NCBI RefSeq assembly: GCF_001648355.1
Contig: NZ_LXSL01000032.1
Location: forward strand, 124,001-188,000
Length of the DNA stretch: 64,000 nucleotides
Direction of reading: 5' to 3'
From: Eikenella longinqua
GTDB lineage: Bacteria > Pseudomonadota > Gammaproteobacteria > Burkholderiales > Neisseriaceae
Both the position numbers and the translations under genes were made by a program. The number at the start of each line of letters is the position of its first letter. The stretch's first letter is position 1. The notes under the pieces were generated by a model. It was not told where the DNA came from. It was given only the letters and a program-made list of their open reading frames with translations, and did not search any database. This document shows, piece by piece, positions 35,574-44,100 of the stretch.

Positions 35574-36446
35574 TTATGCAACGAATAAATCGCCCTGTTT
35601 GGATGCGTTGGCTAAATTCTGCACAGCTTGATTGAAATAGCTTTCTTTCAATTCCGCGCCGATAAACCTGCGCCCCATCTCTAAGGCTACAAAGCCTTCT
35701 GAACCAATGCCGACAAATGGGGATAGCACGATATCGCCGGGGTTTGTCCATAAGTCCACGCCCCTGCGGATTACGTCTAATTGCAGTGGGCAGATATGCC
35801 TTTCATCGTCATGCTCTCTTGCGCTGCGATATTGCAGCGTGTCAGATGGGTCAATGTCCATCCATATCGGGCTGGCGACTTTTTGCCATTTATCCACGGG
35901 GTATTGTTCTGGGTTGTGGATGACTTTATCGGTGATGTCGCCGGGGGTGCGCATGGTAATCAGATAATCAGGGATGCCTTGGCGGCACATGCTGGCATTC
36001 GTGCGCACGGTTTTATGCAGCAGCCCGAGTGCTTTAGTGCGCTGCATGGCGGTAACGGGGTCTTTCCAGATGACGACTTCGCTGGCATAGATAAAGCCGT
36101 GCTGTTGGAAGCAGCGGATTAACTCGCCTCGGAAGTCTTTCAACCCGATATAGCCATCCCGCTCCTTGCTGGTGGGGAGCTGCATGCAGTGGAATGACAC
36201 GTTTCTGCCCGGCTTCATCACCCGCGCCAGCTCGGCTACGAGGTAGGAAAAATGCTCGAAGAACTCGGCATCGCTGCGGCAGTTGCCCATATCGCGCGGG
36301 CTGTTGCTGTAGGTGTAGAGGCTGGCAAACGGGGGGCTGAAAATCGAATAGTCGATGGATTGGCTCGGCAGCCCGCTGACTACCTCTACGCAGTCGCCGT
36401 TGTACAAGCTCCAGTTATCGCCTGATTGTTGTTTGATGATGTCCAT
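35574..36446 (-). CDS. Orphan DNA methyltransferase (N4-C or N6-A type)
   Basis: 290 residues. The catalytic motif SPPF is at residues 37-40 and the SAM site (LSPFVGIGSEGFVALEMGRR) is near the C-terminus, the permuted order of the beta class. SPP[FY] is commoner in N4-cytosine enzymes. No restriction endonuclease is adjacent, so it probably protects phage DNA or regulates. The stop is close to the MazG-like start, and the start lies inside the helicase remnant's tail. Confidence 0.8.
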   Translation of the reverse strand: MDIIKQQSGDNWSLYNGDCVEVVSGLPSQSIDYSIFSPPFASLYTYSNSPRDMGNCRSDAEFFEHFSYLVAELARVMKPGRNVSFHCMQLPTSKERDGYIGLKDFRGELIRCFQQHGFIYASEVVIWKDPVTAMQRTKALGLLHKTVRTNASMCRQGIPDYLITMRTPGDITDKVIHNPEQYPVDKWQKVASPIWMDIDPSDTLQYRSAREHDDERHICPLQLDVIRRGVDLWTNPGDIVLSPFVGIGSEGFVALEMGRRFIGAELKESYFNQAVQNLANASKQGDLFVA

Positions 36447-37231
36447 GTTTGGTTCTCGCTGATTAACCAGCCCGGCAGCCGCATGGCTTCGTTGCGCTGG
36501 TATGGATTAAAAATTCGTTGTTGCCCGATGACGGATTCTTTCACCGCCTCTCCGGTGGCGGCTGAAAGCTCGTCTGCCATAGCTTTGGCATCGCGCTCTT
36601 TGCGCTTGATGTTGGCTACCACGCTGCCTTCTTCTTCGCTGGCGATGATGTGGACAAATACCTCTTTGCTTTGCCCAAAACGCCAACAGCGGCGCACGGA
36701 TTGATAATAGGCTTCGTAGCTGTCGGTTACGCCGACAAATGCCATATTGCGGCAATGCTGCCAGTTCATGCCGAATCCGAAGATGCTGCCTTTGGATAAC
36801 AGCACTTGGGTTTCGCCAAGCCGCCATGACTGCTCTAATTCCAGCCGCTCTTCTAGGTCGGTGCTGCCGCGAATCGATGCCACGCTGATACCGGCTTGCT
36901 GGAAAGCATCCTCAAGCGCGTCTTGCTCGGCGTTGAGGTCGCACCAAACCAGCCATTTTTCGCTCGATTCGGACACGAGCCGGACGCACTCGACTACGCG
37001 CTGGGTAATCGAACGGCGGCGGGCATCCCGCCTATCCTGCATTTCGGTGGCTTCCACCGGGAATAAAAAGCCACGCTCGTTGGCGTGGTCAATATCGGAT
37101 ACGGCTTGGGCTTTAACTTCAAACTGGCCGATAACGGCTTCGAGGGTGTCGGCGGCTTCTGTTTCGTTGTCGAAGTGGGCATCGAGAACGGCGCGGATGT
37201 CGTCGGCGCATTGGTAGAGGGTTACTTGCAT
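36386..37231 (-). pseudogene. Fusion of a Gp157-like start with a phage helicase C-terminus
   Basis: A 281-residue frame from ATG 37231, which has GGAGAACCCC upstream. Residues 1-44 (MQVTLYQCADDIRAVLDAHF ... TLEAVIGQFEVKAQAV) match the start of siphovirus Gp157. The rest, from about SDIDHANERG, is the second half of an SNF2-type phage helicase: WLVWCDLNAEQD, GFGMNWQHCRNMAFVGVTDS and YQSVRRCWRFGQ. Both N-terminal helicase lobe 1 (Walker A/B) and most of Gp157 are missing. It is best read as an in-frame deletion product without helicase activity. Confidence 0.75.
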
Positions 37232-37247
37232 GGGGTTCTCCAAGTAA

Positions 37248-37700
37248 AAAGCCACGTGGATATCCGAGCAGTTCGGCCAGCTGATCGGCGCGGAAGTATG
37301 GCGCCGGCAGACGTATGCCCGCTTTCTGGATGCCGCCAACTTCGCGCAAGGCAACCCGCAGGCCGACCCGGCGCAGGAAATCGTGAGCAAGTATCTGGTG
37401 GAGCGGATGGTGTCGCTTACCGCCGAATCGGCGCAGTTCGAGCTGGCCGCTCCTTCGGAAGCGGACGGGGCGGTGATTCCGGCGCGGCTGATGCTGCACG
37501 ATTACTGCCCGTTTGCTTATCGCGGCGAGGCCTGCGGCTACAAGGGCAAGCCGGTGGCCGACCGCTTCAATATGCCCACTTCCGACCCGCTGAAGGACGA
37601 ATGCAGCCACCAGCTTCTCGGCTGCCAGGCGCGGCACGGCGCGGATGCGGCGCTGCCGTTCGGCGGCTTTGTGGGGGTGGATAAAACCTTGAGCGCATGA
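37248..37700 (+). pseudogene. Phage minor tail protein L, N-terminus lost
   Basis: The frame is open from 37248 to TGA 37698-37700 with no good start; the first in-frame GTG is 37383. The product aligns by eye with lambda gpL from about its middle: VWRRQTYARFLDAANFAQGN, ADPAQEIVSKYLVERM, DGAVIPARLMLHDYCPFAYR and GEACGYKGKPVAD. About the first 90-100 residues are missing. The four-cysteine Fe-S pattern of gpL is largely kept (C in HDYC, EAC, DEC, LGC). Confidence 0.75.
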
Positions 37701-38279
37701 TTAGCACGGGTAGCTGCAAGGCTTTATAGATAGATGCTTTTCTTTTGTCTTGTTTGCTAAGAACAAAGCCACAAAAGACACGATCATGGCGAGCATAACG
37801 TGTGGCGGCTGGTTTGGGTCATTCAATCTCGCTTCAAACTCGGTGCTTCCATCTTTACGGAAGAAGGTAATGCCGATGTCTGGGTCATGCCGCCATTCCG
37901 GCATAAGCGAAAATAACTGTTCTTTGATTTTAGCCACCAGTTCGGCATCAATCTCGGTGACGGATTGGTTATGCGCAAAGCGGTTTCTGATTCTGGCAAC
38001 GTTGTGGAACAGCTCGGATACTGCATTCGGCAAGCCGAGGTTTACGGCAATTTTGCGTTTGGCGGCAAAGATGGTTGAGGTGTTAGCAAAAAAATTGGCA
38101 CGGTTACAGGCGGCATAAATCCATGCTTCGATGATTTGCTCCGCTGCTAAATGGGTACGTAAAACCGAGCCAATCACATCAAGGGTGCTTAATGCCGACT
38201 TGACCAATTCCATCCTTTCTATGGATGTGACCGGAAGATGCTCTATAAACATTTCAAAATTGAACGGCGAGGCAGTCAT
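37701..38279 (-). CDS. Antisense HEPN/MltR-like accessory protein
   Basis: 192 residues on the strand opposite the tail genes, with its stop abutting the L stop. Residues 98-103 are RNRFAH, an R-x4-H motif within a helical context (LFHNVARIRNRFAHNQ) like MltR and HEPN-fold proteins. The C-terminal part holds a hydrophobic helix (VMLAMIVSFVALFLA). HEPN proteins are often ribonucleases in defence or toxin systems. It is a likely prophage cargo (moron) gene. The fold call is inference from motif only. Confidence 0.6.
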   Translation of the reverse strand: MTASPFNFEMFIEHLPVTSIERMELVKSALSTLDVIGSVLRTHLAAEQIIEAWIYAACNRANFFANTSTIFAAKRKIAVNLGLPNAVSELFHNVARIRNRFAHNQSVTEIDAELVAKIKEQLFSLMPEWRHDPDIGITFFRKDGSTEFEARLNDPNQPPHVMLAMIVSFVALFLANKTKEKHLSIKPCSYPC

Positions 38280-38280
38280 A

Positions 38281-38478
38281 ATGATTAAATCCTTGAATAT
38301 TATTCTGAATAACCAAACTGGAAATCTGATGCTGATGCTGGAGTCAGAACAGGGCGAAGCGGTATTTTATTACGATAAAAACGGCTGCAAAACCACGGTG
38401 GCGGGCAATCTTGATTTGGCACGCCTGCTGCCAAGCAACATCGGTTTTACCATTACCGGGGACGGGAAGGCTGCCTGA
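38281..38478 (+). CDS. Small phage protein of unknown function
   Basis: 65 residues from ATG 38281. A GCGAGG ribosome site lies inside the divergent gene's 5' end, and the two starts are 1 bp apart. The product looks like a small beta-rich protein (LMLMLESEQGEAVFYYDK). It ends 1 bp before gene K and is probably in the tail operon. Confidence 0.5.
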   Translation: MIKSLNIILNNQTGNLMLMLESEQGEAVFYYDKNGCKTTVAGNLDLARLLPSNIGFTITGDGKAA

Positions 38479-38479
38479 T

Positions 38480-39214
38480 ATGAAACTGACTAAAAACGTG
38501 CAGGCGGAGATTTTGGCGCACGCAGAAAAAGAAGCGCCGCGCGAATGCTGCGGCCTGGTGCTGCAGGCCGGGCGGAAACAACTGTACCGGCGCTGCGGCA
38601 ACGCGGCGGCCGAGCCGACCGAGCGCTTTGAAATTTCAGGGGCTGATTGGCTTTGTGCCTTGGATGTAGGTAAGGTCATCGCCATCGTGCATTCGCACCC
38701 GCAGGGCGAGCCGTGGTTGTCGGGTGCCGACCGGCAGGCGCAGGCGGAATTCGGCCTGCCGTGGGTGTTGGCGGTGTCGGGCAGCCTGAAAGTGTTTGAA
38801 CCCGTGCCGCACCTGCGCGGGCGGGTGTTTGATTACGGGCGCGCCGACTGCTACAGCCTGCTGGCGGATGCCTACCATCTGGCGGGGATTGACCTGCCGT
38901 CAGTGCGGCGCGGCCAAATCGACGACGACGCGGCGCAGGGGCGCTTCTTGGCGCTGGCCGAAGCGGCGGGGTTTTACCGGGTGCGCGATTTACAGCCGGG
39001 CGATGTGGTATTGACCGAATTCGACGGGCTGGCTTCGCATGTGCTGCTGTATTTGGGCAACGGCGAAATGCTGCACCATGCTTTCGGCCAATTAAGCCGC
39101 CGTGATGGCTACGGGCCTTATTGGCAACGGCACACGCACAGTATTTGGCGGCACCGGCAATGGCGGCCTGAGATGTTGCAGGCGGTGCTGAATGATTTGG
39201 CGTGTCGTGGTTAG
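38480..39214 (+). CDS. Phage tail assembly protein K (JAB/MPN plus NlpC/P60 peptidase)
   Basis: 244 residues. The N-terminal JAB/MPN metalloprotease motif is HSHPQGEPWLSGAD (HxH...SxxD). The C-terminal NlpC/P60 domain has its catalytic cysteine in GRADCYSLL and histidine in ASHVLLYLG. This two-domain order is that of lambda gpK, which processes or assembles the tail tip. Start at ATG 38480. It lies between L and I as in lambda, apart from the inserted cassettes. Confidence 0.88.
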   Translation: MKLTKNVQAEILAHAEKEAPRECCGLVLQAGRKQLYRRCGNAAAEPTERFEISGADWLCALDVGKVIAIVHSHPQGEPWLSGADRQAQAEFGLPWVLAVSGSLKVFEPVPHLRGRVFDYGRADCYSLLADAYHLAGIDLPSVRRGQIDDDAAQGRFLALAEAAGFYRVRDLQPGDVVLTEFDGLASHVLLYLGNGEMLHHAFGQLSRRDGYGPYWQRHTHSIWRHRQWRPEMLQAVLNDLACRG

Positions 39215-39218
39215 CATG

Positions 39219-39227
39219 TGCTAGAAT
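39219..39227 (+). promoter_or_regulatory. Extended -10 promoter of the HEPN cassette
   Basis: TGCTAGAAT, the same form found upstream of several host genes, ends 7 bp before ATG 39235. No ribosome site fits in that space, so a transcript from here would be leaderless. Confidence 0.5.
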
Positions 39228-39234
39228 GCGGCAC

Positions 39235-40005
39235 ATGAAAATTATCCAGCCACAAACTATTGCTTCCGATTTAAGCAAGGAGTTAGATGCAGCCTATTAT
39301 GTTTCGCATCTAAAACCTTTTAAGCTCGCGCGTCTGACAGATGAAGCGAAGAAATTGTTTAATACATCTGAAGCCTATATTGGTTACGTTACTTTAGGCG
39401 CGTTGGCTGTGTTTTACGATAATTTGACAGATGATCAGAAACTATCGGCAGCAGAGAAAAAGTTTGATATTGCCCGGCAATGCCCACATGACGCTTATGT
39501 GGTGGATGCGTTTCTTTTTAATTCGCTCGCCAGACTGCATCGGCGTGAACAAGCTTATGCACTAGCGGAACGCCTTTTCAGTTTGGCCGGTGATATGCCG
39601 GAACGGTTATATGCCTGCTTCAACCGCAGCTGTTTTACTGGACAGCTGAACCTGATGAGCAGAATTACTGATCGTTTGGAAAGATTAGGGAAAAATGTGA
39701 AAGAAGAACGTGAAATAATTATGGCGTTATCTGCATCCGGGGTTGCTGAGGAGCATCTGAGGGGGCTTCTGGTAGAGGCCGGGCGCGTTATGAAGCAATT
39801 TAATCTGTTCCATTCCGCCGACAGAATAGATACTGACGATAATATCGCCTACCTAACACTGCTGGCTATTCCTGATTCTGATCCTGAAGCAGTGGCAGAT
39901 TGCGATATCGCAATCTCGCGCGCCAAAGTGCGCTATGCGCTGGAGCATGACTTGGATTTATCCAAACTGGTTATCGGCTGTGAATTGGCGGGTGCAAATT
40001 TATGA
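39235..40005 (+). CDS. Helical protein, first gene of the HEPN cassette
   Basis: 256 residues, no signal or membrane segment, predicted mostly helical with a TPR-like look (AEKKFDIARQCPHDAYVVDA, RREQAYALAERLFSLAGDMP). I recognise no family. Its stop overlaps the start of the HEPN gene (ATGA), so the two are made together. By analogy with other two-gene units it could be the antitoxin, sensor or partner of the HEPN protein. It is flanked by tail genes K and I but unrelated to tail assembly, which marks it as cargo. Confidence 0.65.
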   Translation: MKIIQPQTIASDLSKELDAAYYVSHLKPFKLARLTDEAKKLFNTSEAYIGYVTLGALAVFYDNLTDDQKLSAAEKKFDIARQCPHDAYVVDAFLFNSLARLHRREQAYALAERLFSLAGDMPERLYACFNRSCFTGQLNLMSRITDRLERLGKNVKEEREIIMALSASGVAEEHLRGLLVEAGRVMKQFNLFHSADRIDTDDNIAYLTLLAIPDSDPEAVADCDIAISRAKVRYALEHDLDLSKLVIGCELAGANL

Positions 40006-40355
40006 TACAGGCGCAGGATTTTCTTGATTTCGCCCGCTCCCTGCCACGCAATAACGAGATAGAAGATCGGGTGTGTATCGGCCGCGCATATTACGCGGCC
40101 ATGCACAAAGCATTGGAGTATGCGGTAAAGGATGGCTACCAATACGACTATAAAGAAGCTGGTAGCACGCATAGCAACCTGATTTTCTATTTTGAACGGC
40201 AAGGTGGTGAAGCTTTATTAGTGGTTGCCGACCTACTGAAGAAACTGAAGCGTAAACGCACTCAAGCAGATTACCATTTGGATAAGAATATTTATTCAAA
40301 TGAGGCAGTACAGGCGTTAAGACGCGCCGAAAGCGTGTTTAATGAATTGAAATAA
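40002..40355 (+). CDS. HEPN-domain protein, second gene of the cassette
   Basis: 117 residues. RAYYAAMH at residues 28-35 gives the R-x6-H motif of HEPN ribonucleases, followed by KRKRTQADYHLD (residues 83-94), a pattern seen in many HEPN proteins. HEPN toxins cleave RNA in abortive infection and toxin-antitoxin systems. The short length fits a single HEPN domain that would dimerise to form the active site. A terminator follows at once, closing a self-contained unit. Confidence 0.75.
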   Translation: MIQAQDFLDFARSLPRNNEIEDRVCIGRAYYAAMHKALEYAVKDGYQYDYKEAGSTHSNLIFYFERQGGEALLVVADLLKKLKRKRTQADYHLDKNIYSNEAVQALRRAESVFNELK

Positions 40356-40370
40356 CAGATTTCAACCGAT

Positions 40371-40398
40371 AAAAGCTCCGGGCTCGCGGAGCTTTTTT
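40371..40398 (+). terminator. Terminator closing the HEPN cassette
   Basis: AAAGCTCCG/CGGAGCTTT with a 6-nt loop and a T run starts 16 bp after the HEPN stop and ends 18 bp before tail gene I. Confidence 0.85.
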
Positions 40399-40415
40399 AT
40401 TTGAGTATCGTATAT

Positions 40416-41147
40416 ATGATTACAGTTTGCTTGCACGGAGGCCTGCGCGAATACGGCCGCCGTTTTGATTTGCACGCTGCCAGCCCGGCGGATGCGCTGC
40501 GGGCGCTGCTTGTCCAACTGCCCGGCTTTCGGGAGATTTTAGGCAGCGGCTTTTATCAAGTGCGCTTCAACGGACACGATTTCTGCGAGGCGGAACTGGA
40601 GCACGAATTCAGGCAGCCTGAAAGCGGGATTTTGCACATCGTGCCGCGCATTCAGGGTGCGGGCAAGGCGGGGCAGATTATCGCCGGTGTGGTGTTGATT
40701 GCGTTCGCGTGGTGGAACCCGTTCGGCTGGGCGGCAGCCGGGGCATTGATGAGCGCCGGTGTGGGTTTGGTGGCGGGCGGGATTGCGCAGATGTTGGCGC
40801 GGCCGCCGAAATTGGACAATGAGCAGCGCGGCCAGAAGGCCGGGCGCAATACGGCGTTTTCCAATTTGGACAACACGGCGGTGCAGGGCCAGCCGGTGCC
40901 GCTGGCTTACGGCGAGGTGTATTGCGGCAGCCGGGTGGCATCGCAGGGTGTGGTGTCGCGCCGGGTGGATACCGACGGCGACCCGGTGCTGCAAAACCCG
41001 ACGGCGGCGGACGTTACCCTGCGGCTGGTGAGAACGCCGATTGCCGGGCAGGCGGCGAAAGCGCCGAACGGGCAGTATTACGACACGGATTTTAATGATG
41101 ATTCGGTGCGCGCCCGCAATTACACGGCGGCACTGCAGCAGAATTAG
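40416..41147 (+). CDS. Phage tail assembly protein I
   Basis: 243 residues. The N-terminal half is a ubiquitin-like domain (CLHGGLREYGRRFDLHAAS, PADALRAL). A glycine-rich hydrophobic middle (GQIIAGVVLIAFAWW, GALMSAGVGLVAGGIAQML) is typical of lambda gpI. No ribosome site is visible before ATG 40416, and a terminator lies just upstream, which may be a result of the cassette insertion. An overlapping king/sim-dialect DUS lies at 40608-40622. Confidence 0.82.
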   Translation: MITVCLHGGLREYGRRFDLHAASPADALRALLVQLPGFREILGSGFYQVRFNGHDFCEAELEHEFRQPESGILHIVPRIQGAGKAGQIIAGVVLIAFAWWNPFGWAAAGALMSAGVGLVAGGIAQMLARPPKLDNEQRGQKAGRNTAFSNLDNTAVQGQPVPLAYGEVYCGSRVASQGVVSRRVDTDGDPVLQNPTAADVTLRLVRTPIAGQAAKAPNGQYYDTDFNDDSVRARNYTAALQQN

Positions 41148-41158
41148 GAGTAAGGGCC

Positions 41159-44100
41159 ATGGGTGGGCAGAAAAGCGGTGGCGGCGCTCGCACGCCGTAT
41201 GAAGCACCGAATAAGTTGTCTTCGGCACAGATGCTGCGCATCGTGGACGTAATCAGCGAAGGGGTGGTGGCCGGGTTTGCCAACGGCAACGATGCGCCGT
41301 TTAAAAGCGTGTTCTTCAACGATACGCCGGTGCAGAATCCGGACGGCAGCTACAACTTTAAGGGCGTAACGGCGGTATTCCAGCGCGGCACGCCCGACCA
41401 ATCCTATATTCCGGGCTGGGAGAGCGTGGAGCGCACGGTATCGGTGTCTAATCCGGTGAAAAATCAAAGCCCGGTTATCCGCACCGTATCCGACGGCGGC
41501 CCGACCCGATTGCGGGTCACGGTGGGGGTGGAGCGCAATGCGGCGATACAGGATAACGGCGATACGCTGGCGGCAGATACGGCATTGATTATCCAGCTGG
41601 TGAACGATGACGGCGTGCAACAACATCGGCAGGTGAATTTTACCGAGAAGGGCAGCGGCGCGTTTTACCATGACGAGGTGTTCGACCGGCTGCCGAAGGC
41701 GCCGTTTTCCATCAAGGTTTCACGCCCCACACCGGACAGCACCAGCGACAAAATTCAAAACAGCACTTTTTTTGCCAGTTACGTAGAGATTACGGATGCC
41801 AAACTGTGCTACCCGTTTACCGCGCTGGCGGCTTTGAGCATCGATTCCGACCAGTTCGGCGGGCAGAATCCGCGCCGCAATTACCTGATTCGCGGCATCG
41901 AGGTGCAAGTGCCCTCTAATTACGACCCGGAAACCCGCGCTTATACCGGGCTGTGGGATGGCAGCTTTAAAACGGCTTGGACGAATAACCCGGCCTGGGT
42001 GCTTTACGATTTGGTACAACAAGAGCGCTATTCATCGCTGGCCTTGCGTCTGGCGCCGGAAGACATCGATAAATGGAGCCTGTATCAGGTAGCCCGTTAT
42101 TGTGATGAGATGGTGCCGGACGGCTTCGGCGGGCTGGAGCCGCGCTTTACCTGCAATGCCTACCTGACCGACCGGCGGCAGGCAGGCGAACTGCTCACCG
42201 AACTGGCGAGCGCCTTTTGTGGTATGCCGCTGTGGAACGGCAACCAGCTGTCGGTATTGTTGGATCAGGGCGGCGACCCGGTGGCGCAGTACGACAACAG
42301 CAATGTGGTGGACGGGCAGTTTGCCTACAACGGCGTGGCGCTGAAATCCACCTATACCGCCGTGTTGGTGCGCTTTGCCGACAAATACGACAGCTACCGC
42401 AGCAAGACCGAGTATGTGGCCGATGCGGAGGCAGTGGCGCGTTACGGCCTGAATATCCAGTCGGTAACCGCGTTCGGCTGCACCACACGCGGGCAGGCGG
42501 TGCGTTACGGGCAATGGATACTGCAAACCGGGCTGCGCCAGCAGGATGCGGTGTCGTTTACCGTGGGGCGCGAAGGGCTGAAGCACCTGCCCTACGACAT
42601 TATCCAAATCGCGGACAACCACTTTGCCGGCGCGCAGTTGGGCGGGCAGGTGTTGGCGGTGAGCGGCCGGGTGGTTACTCTTGACCGCACCATCACGGAA
42701 AACCTTGCCGGTTGGTGGTTCCAATACCTTGCGCTCGAGCAGAATGCGCAAGGCGAAACGGTACCGAAGCATTACAGCCTGAAAGTGGTTTCCCAGCCGC
42801 AGCCTAATCAGCTGCTGTTGGATGGCGACCCGTCAGGGCTGGGTTACGACGACCATTGGGCTTTGTCCGGCAAGGTGGTGCCGCGCCAGTATCGGGCGGT
42901 AAGCATCAAGGAAAATACCGATGATGGCACGTACACCATTACCGCCTTGCGGCATGACCCGACCAAATACGCGGCGGTGGACAACAGCGCGCTGTTTGAA
43001 GCGGGGGCAACCACCAAATACGGCCGCCAGCCGCAGCTCGGCAACAGTAACTTATCGACCAACGGGCGGGATTTGACCCTAAGCTGGGAGAATTTGAGTG
43101 CCGACGGGCAGGTGGTGAGCTACGACATCAAGATTTTTAAAGACGGCCGGCTGTGGCGGCATATTCCGGATGCGCCCAGTGCCGAAATCAGCCTGCAAGG
43201 GCTGCCCAACGGCGATTACCGCGCCGAAATCCGCGGCCGCACCGCGCGCGGCGTGTTGTCTAAACCGCTGGAAAAGGCTTGGAGCCTGAATTACACCATT
43301 ACCGGGGTGCGGCCCACGCCCAAGCTGTTTGCCATCGGCCTAAATTGGACGCTGCCCAGCCCGCTGCTGGCGGAAGCACACACTGAAATCCGCTACGGTA
43401 GGAGCAACAATTTTAATCAGGCAATGCCGCTGGCGAAACTGCCTGCGCCGCAAACCGACTACCAGCTTACCAACGTCAAGACCGGTGAGCATTGGTATTT
43501 CTGGCTGCGCTTGGTGGACAGCGCCGGGCTGGCCGGAGAATGGACGGCGCCGGTGGACGGGGTATGCAGCGACGACCCCAGCCTGCTGCTCGAACAACTG
43601 AAAGGCAAAATCGGCAAAGAGCAGTTTGCGCCGGGCGCCGGGGAAGAGTTGCTGAACTTGGTGGGCAACTTGGCCGGTAACAACAACGGCATGGCCGGTA
43701 ATACCGGCAAGCAGGCCGGCAAGTGGGATTTTTACAGCCAAATGAACGAGGCGGATTATGTGTTATCCAAACGCATCAACGCCGTTCGTTCGCAGTTCGG
43801 CGACAAAATCGCCACTGTAGCCGAGGAGATGAAAACCCTCACCACCCGAACCGAAGCGCAGGCGCGGAAAGTGCAGGCGGTGGAAAGCGAAGTGGCCGGA
43901 GCTAAAGCATCGGTAACGCAGGTGGCGCAGTCGTTTGCCGACTTAAACGGCAAATTAAGCGCGGCCTACACGTTGAAAGTGAGCACCGATACCCGCACCG
44001 GCACTAAGGTGGTGGGCGGTATCTCGCTGTTGGCGGACGGTACCAGCGGTCAGTCCGAGGTAGTGATTCAGGCTGACAAGCTGGTGCTGTGGAACAACAA

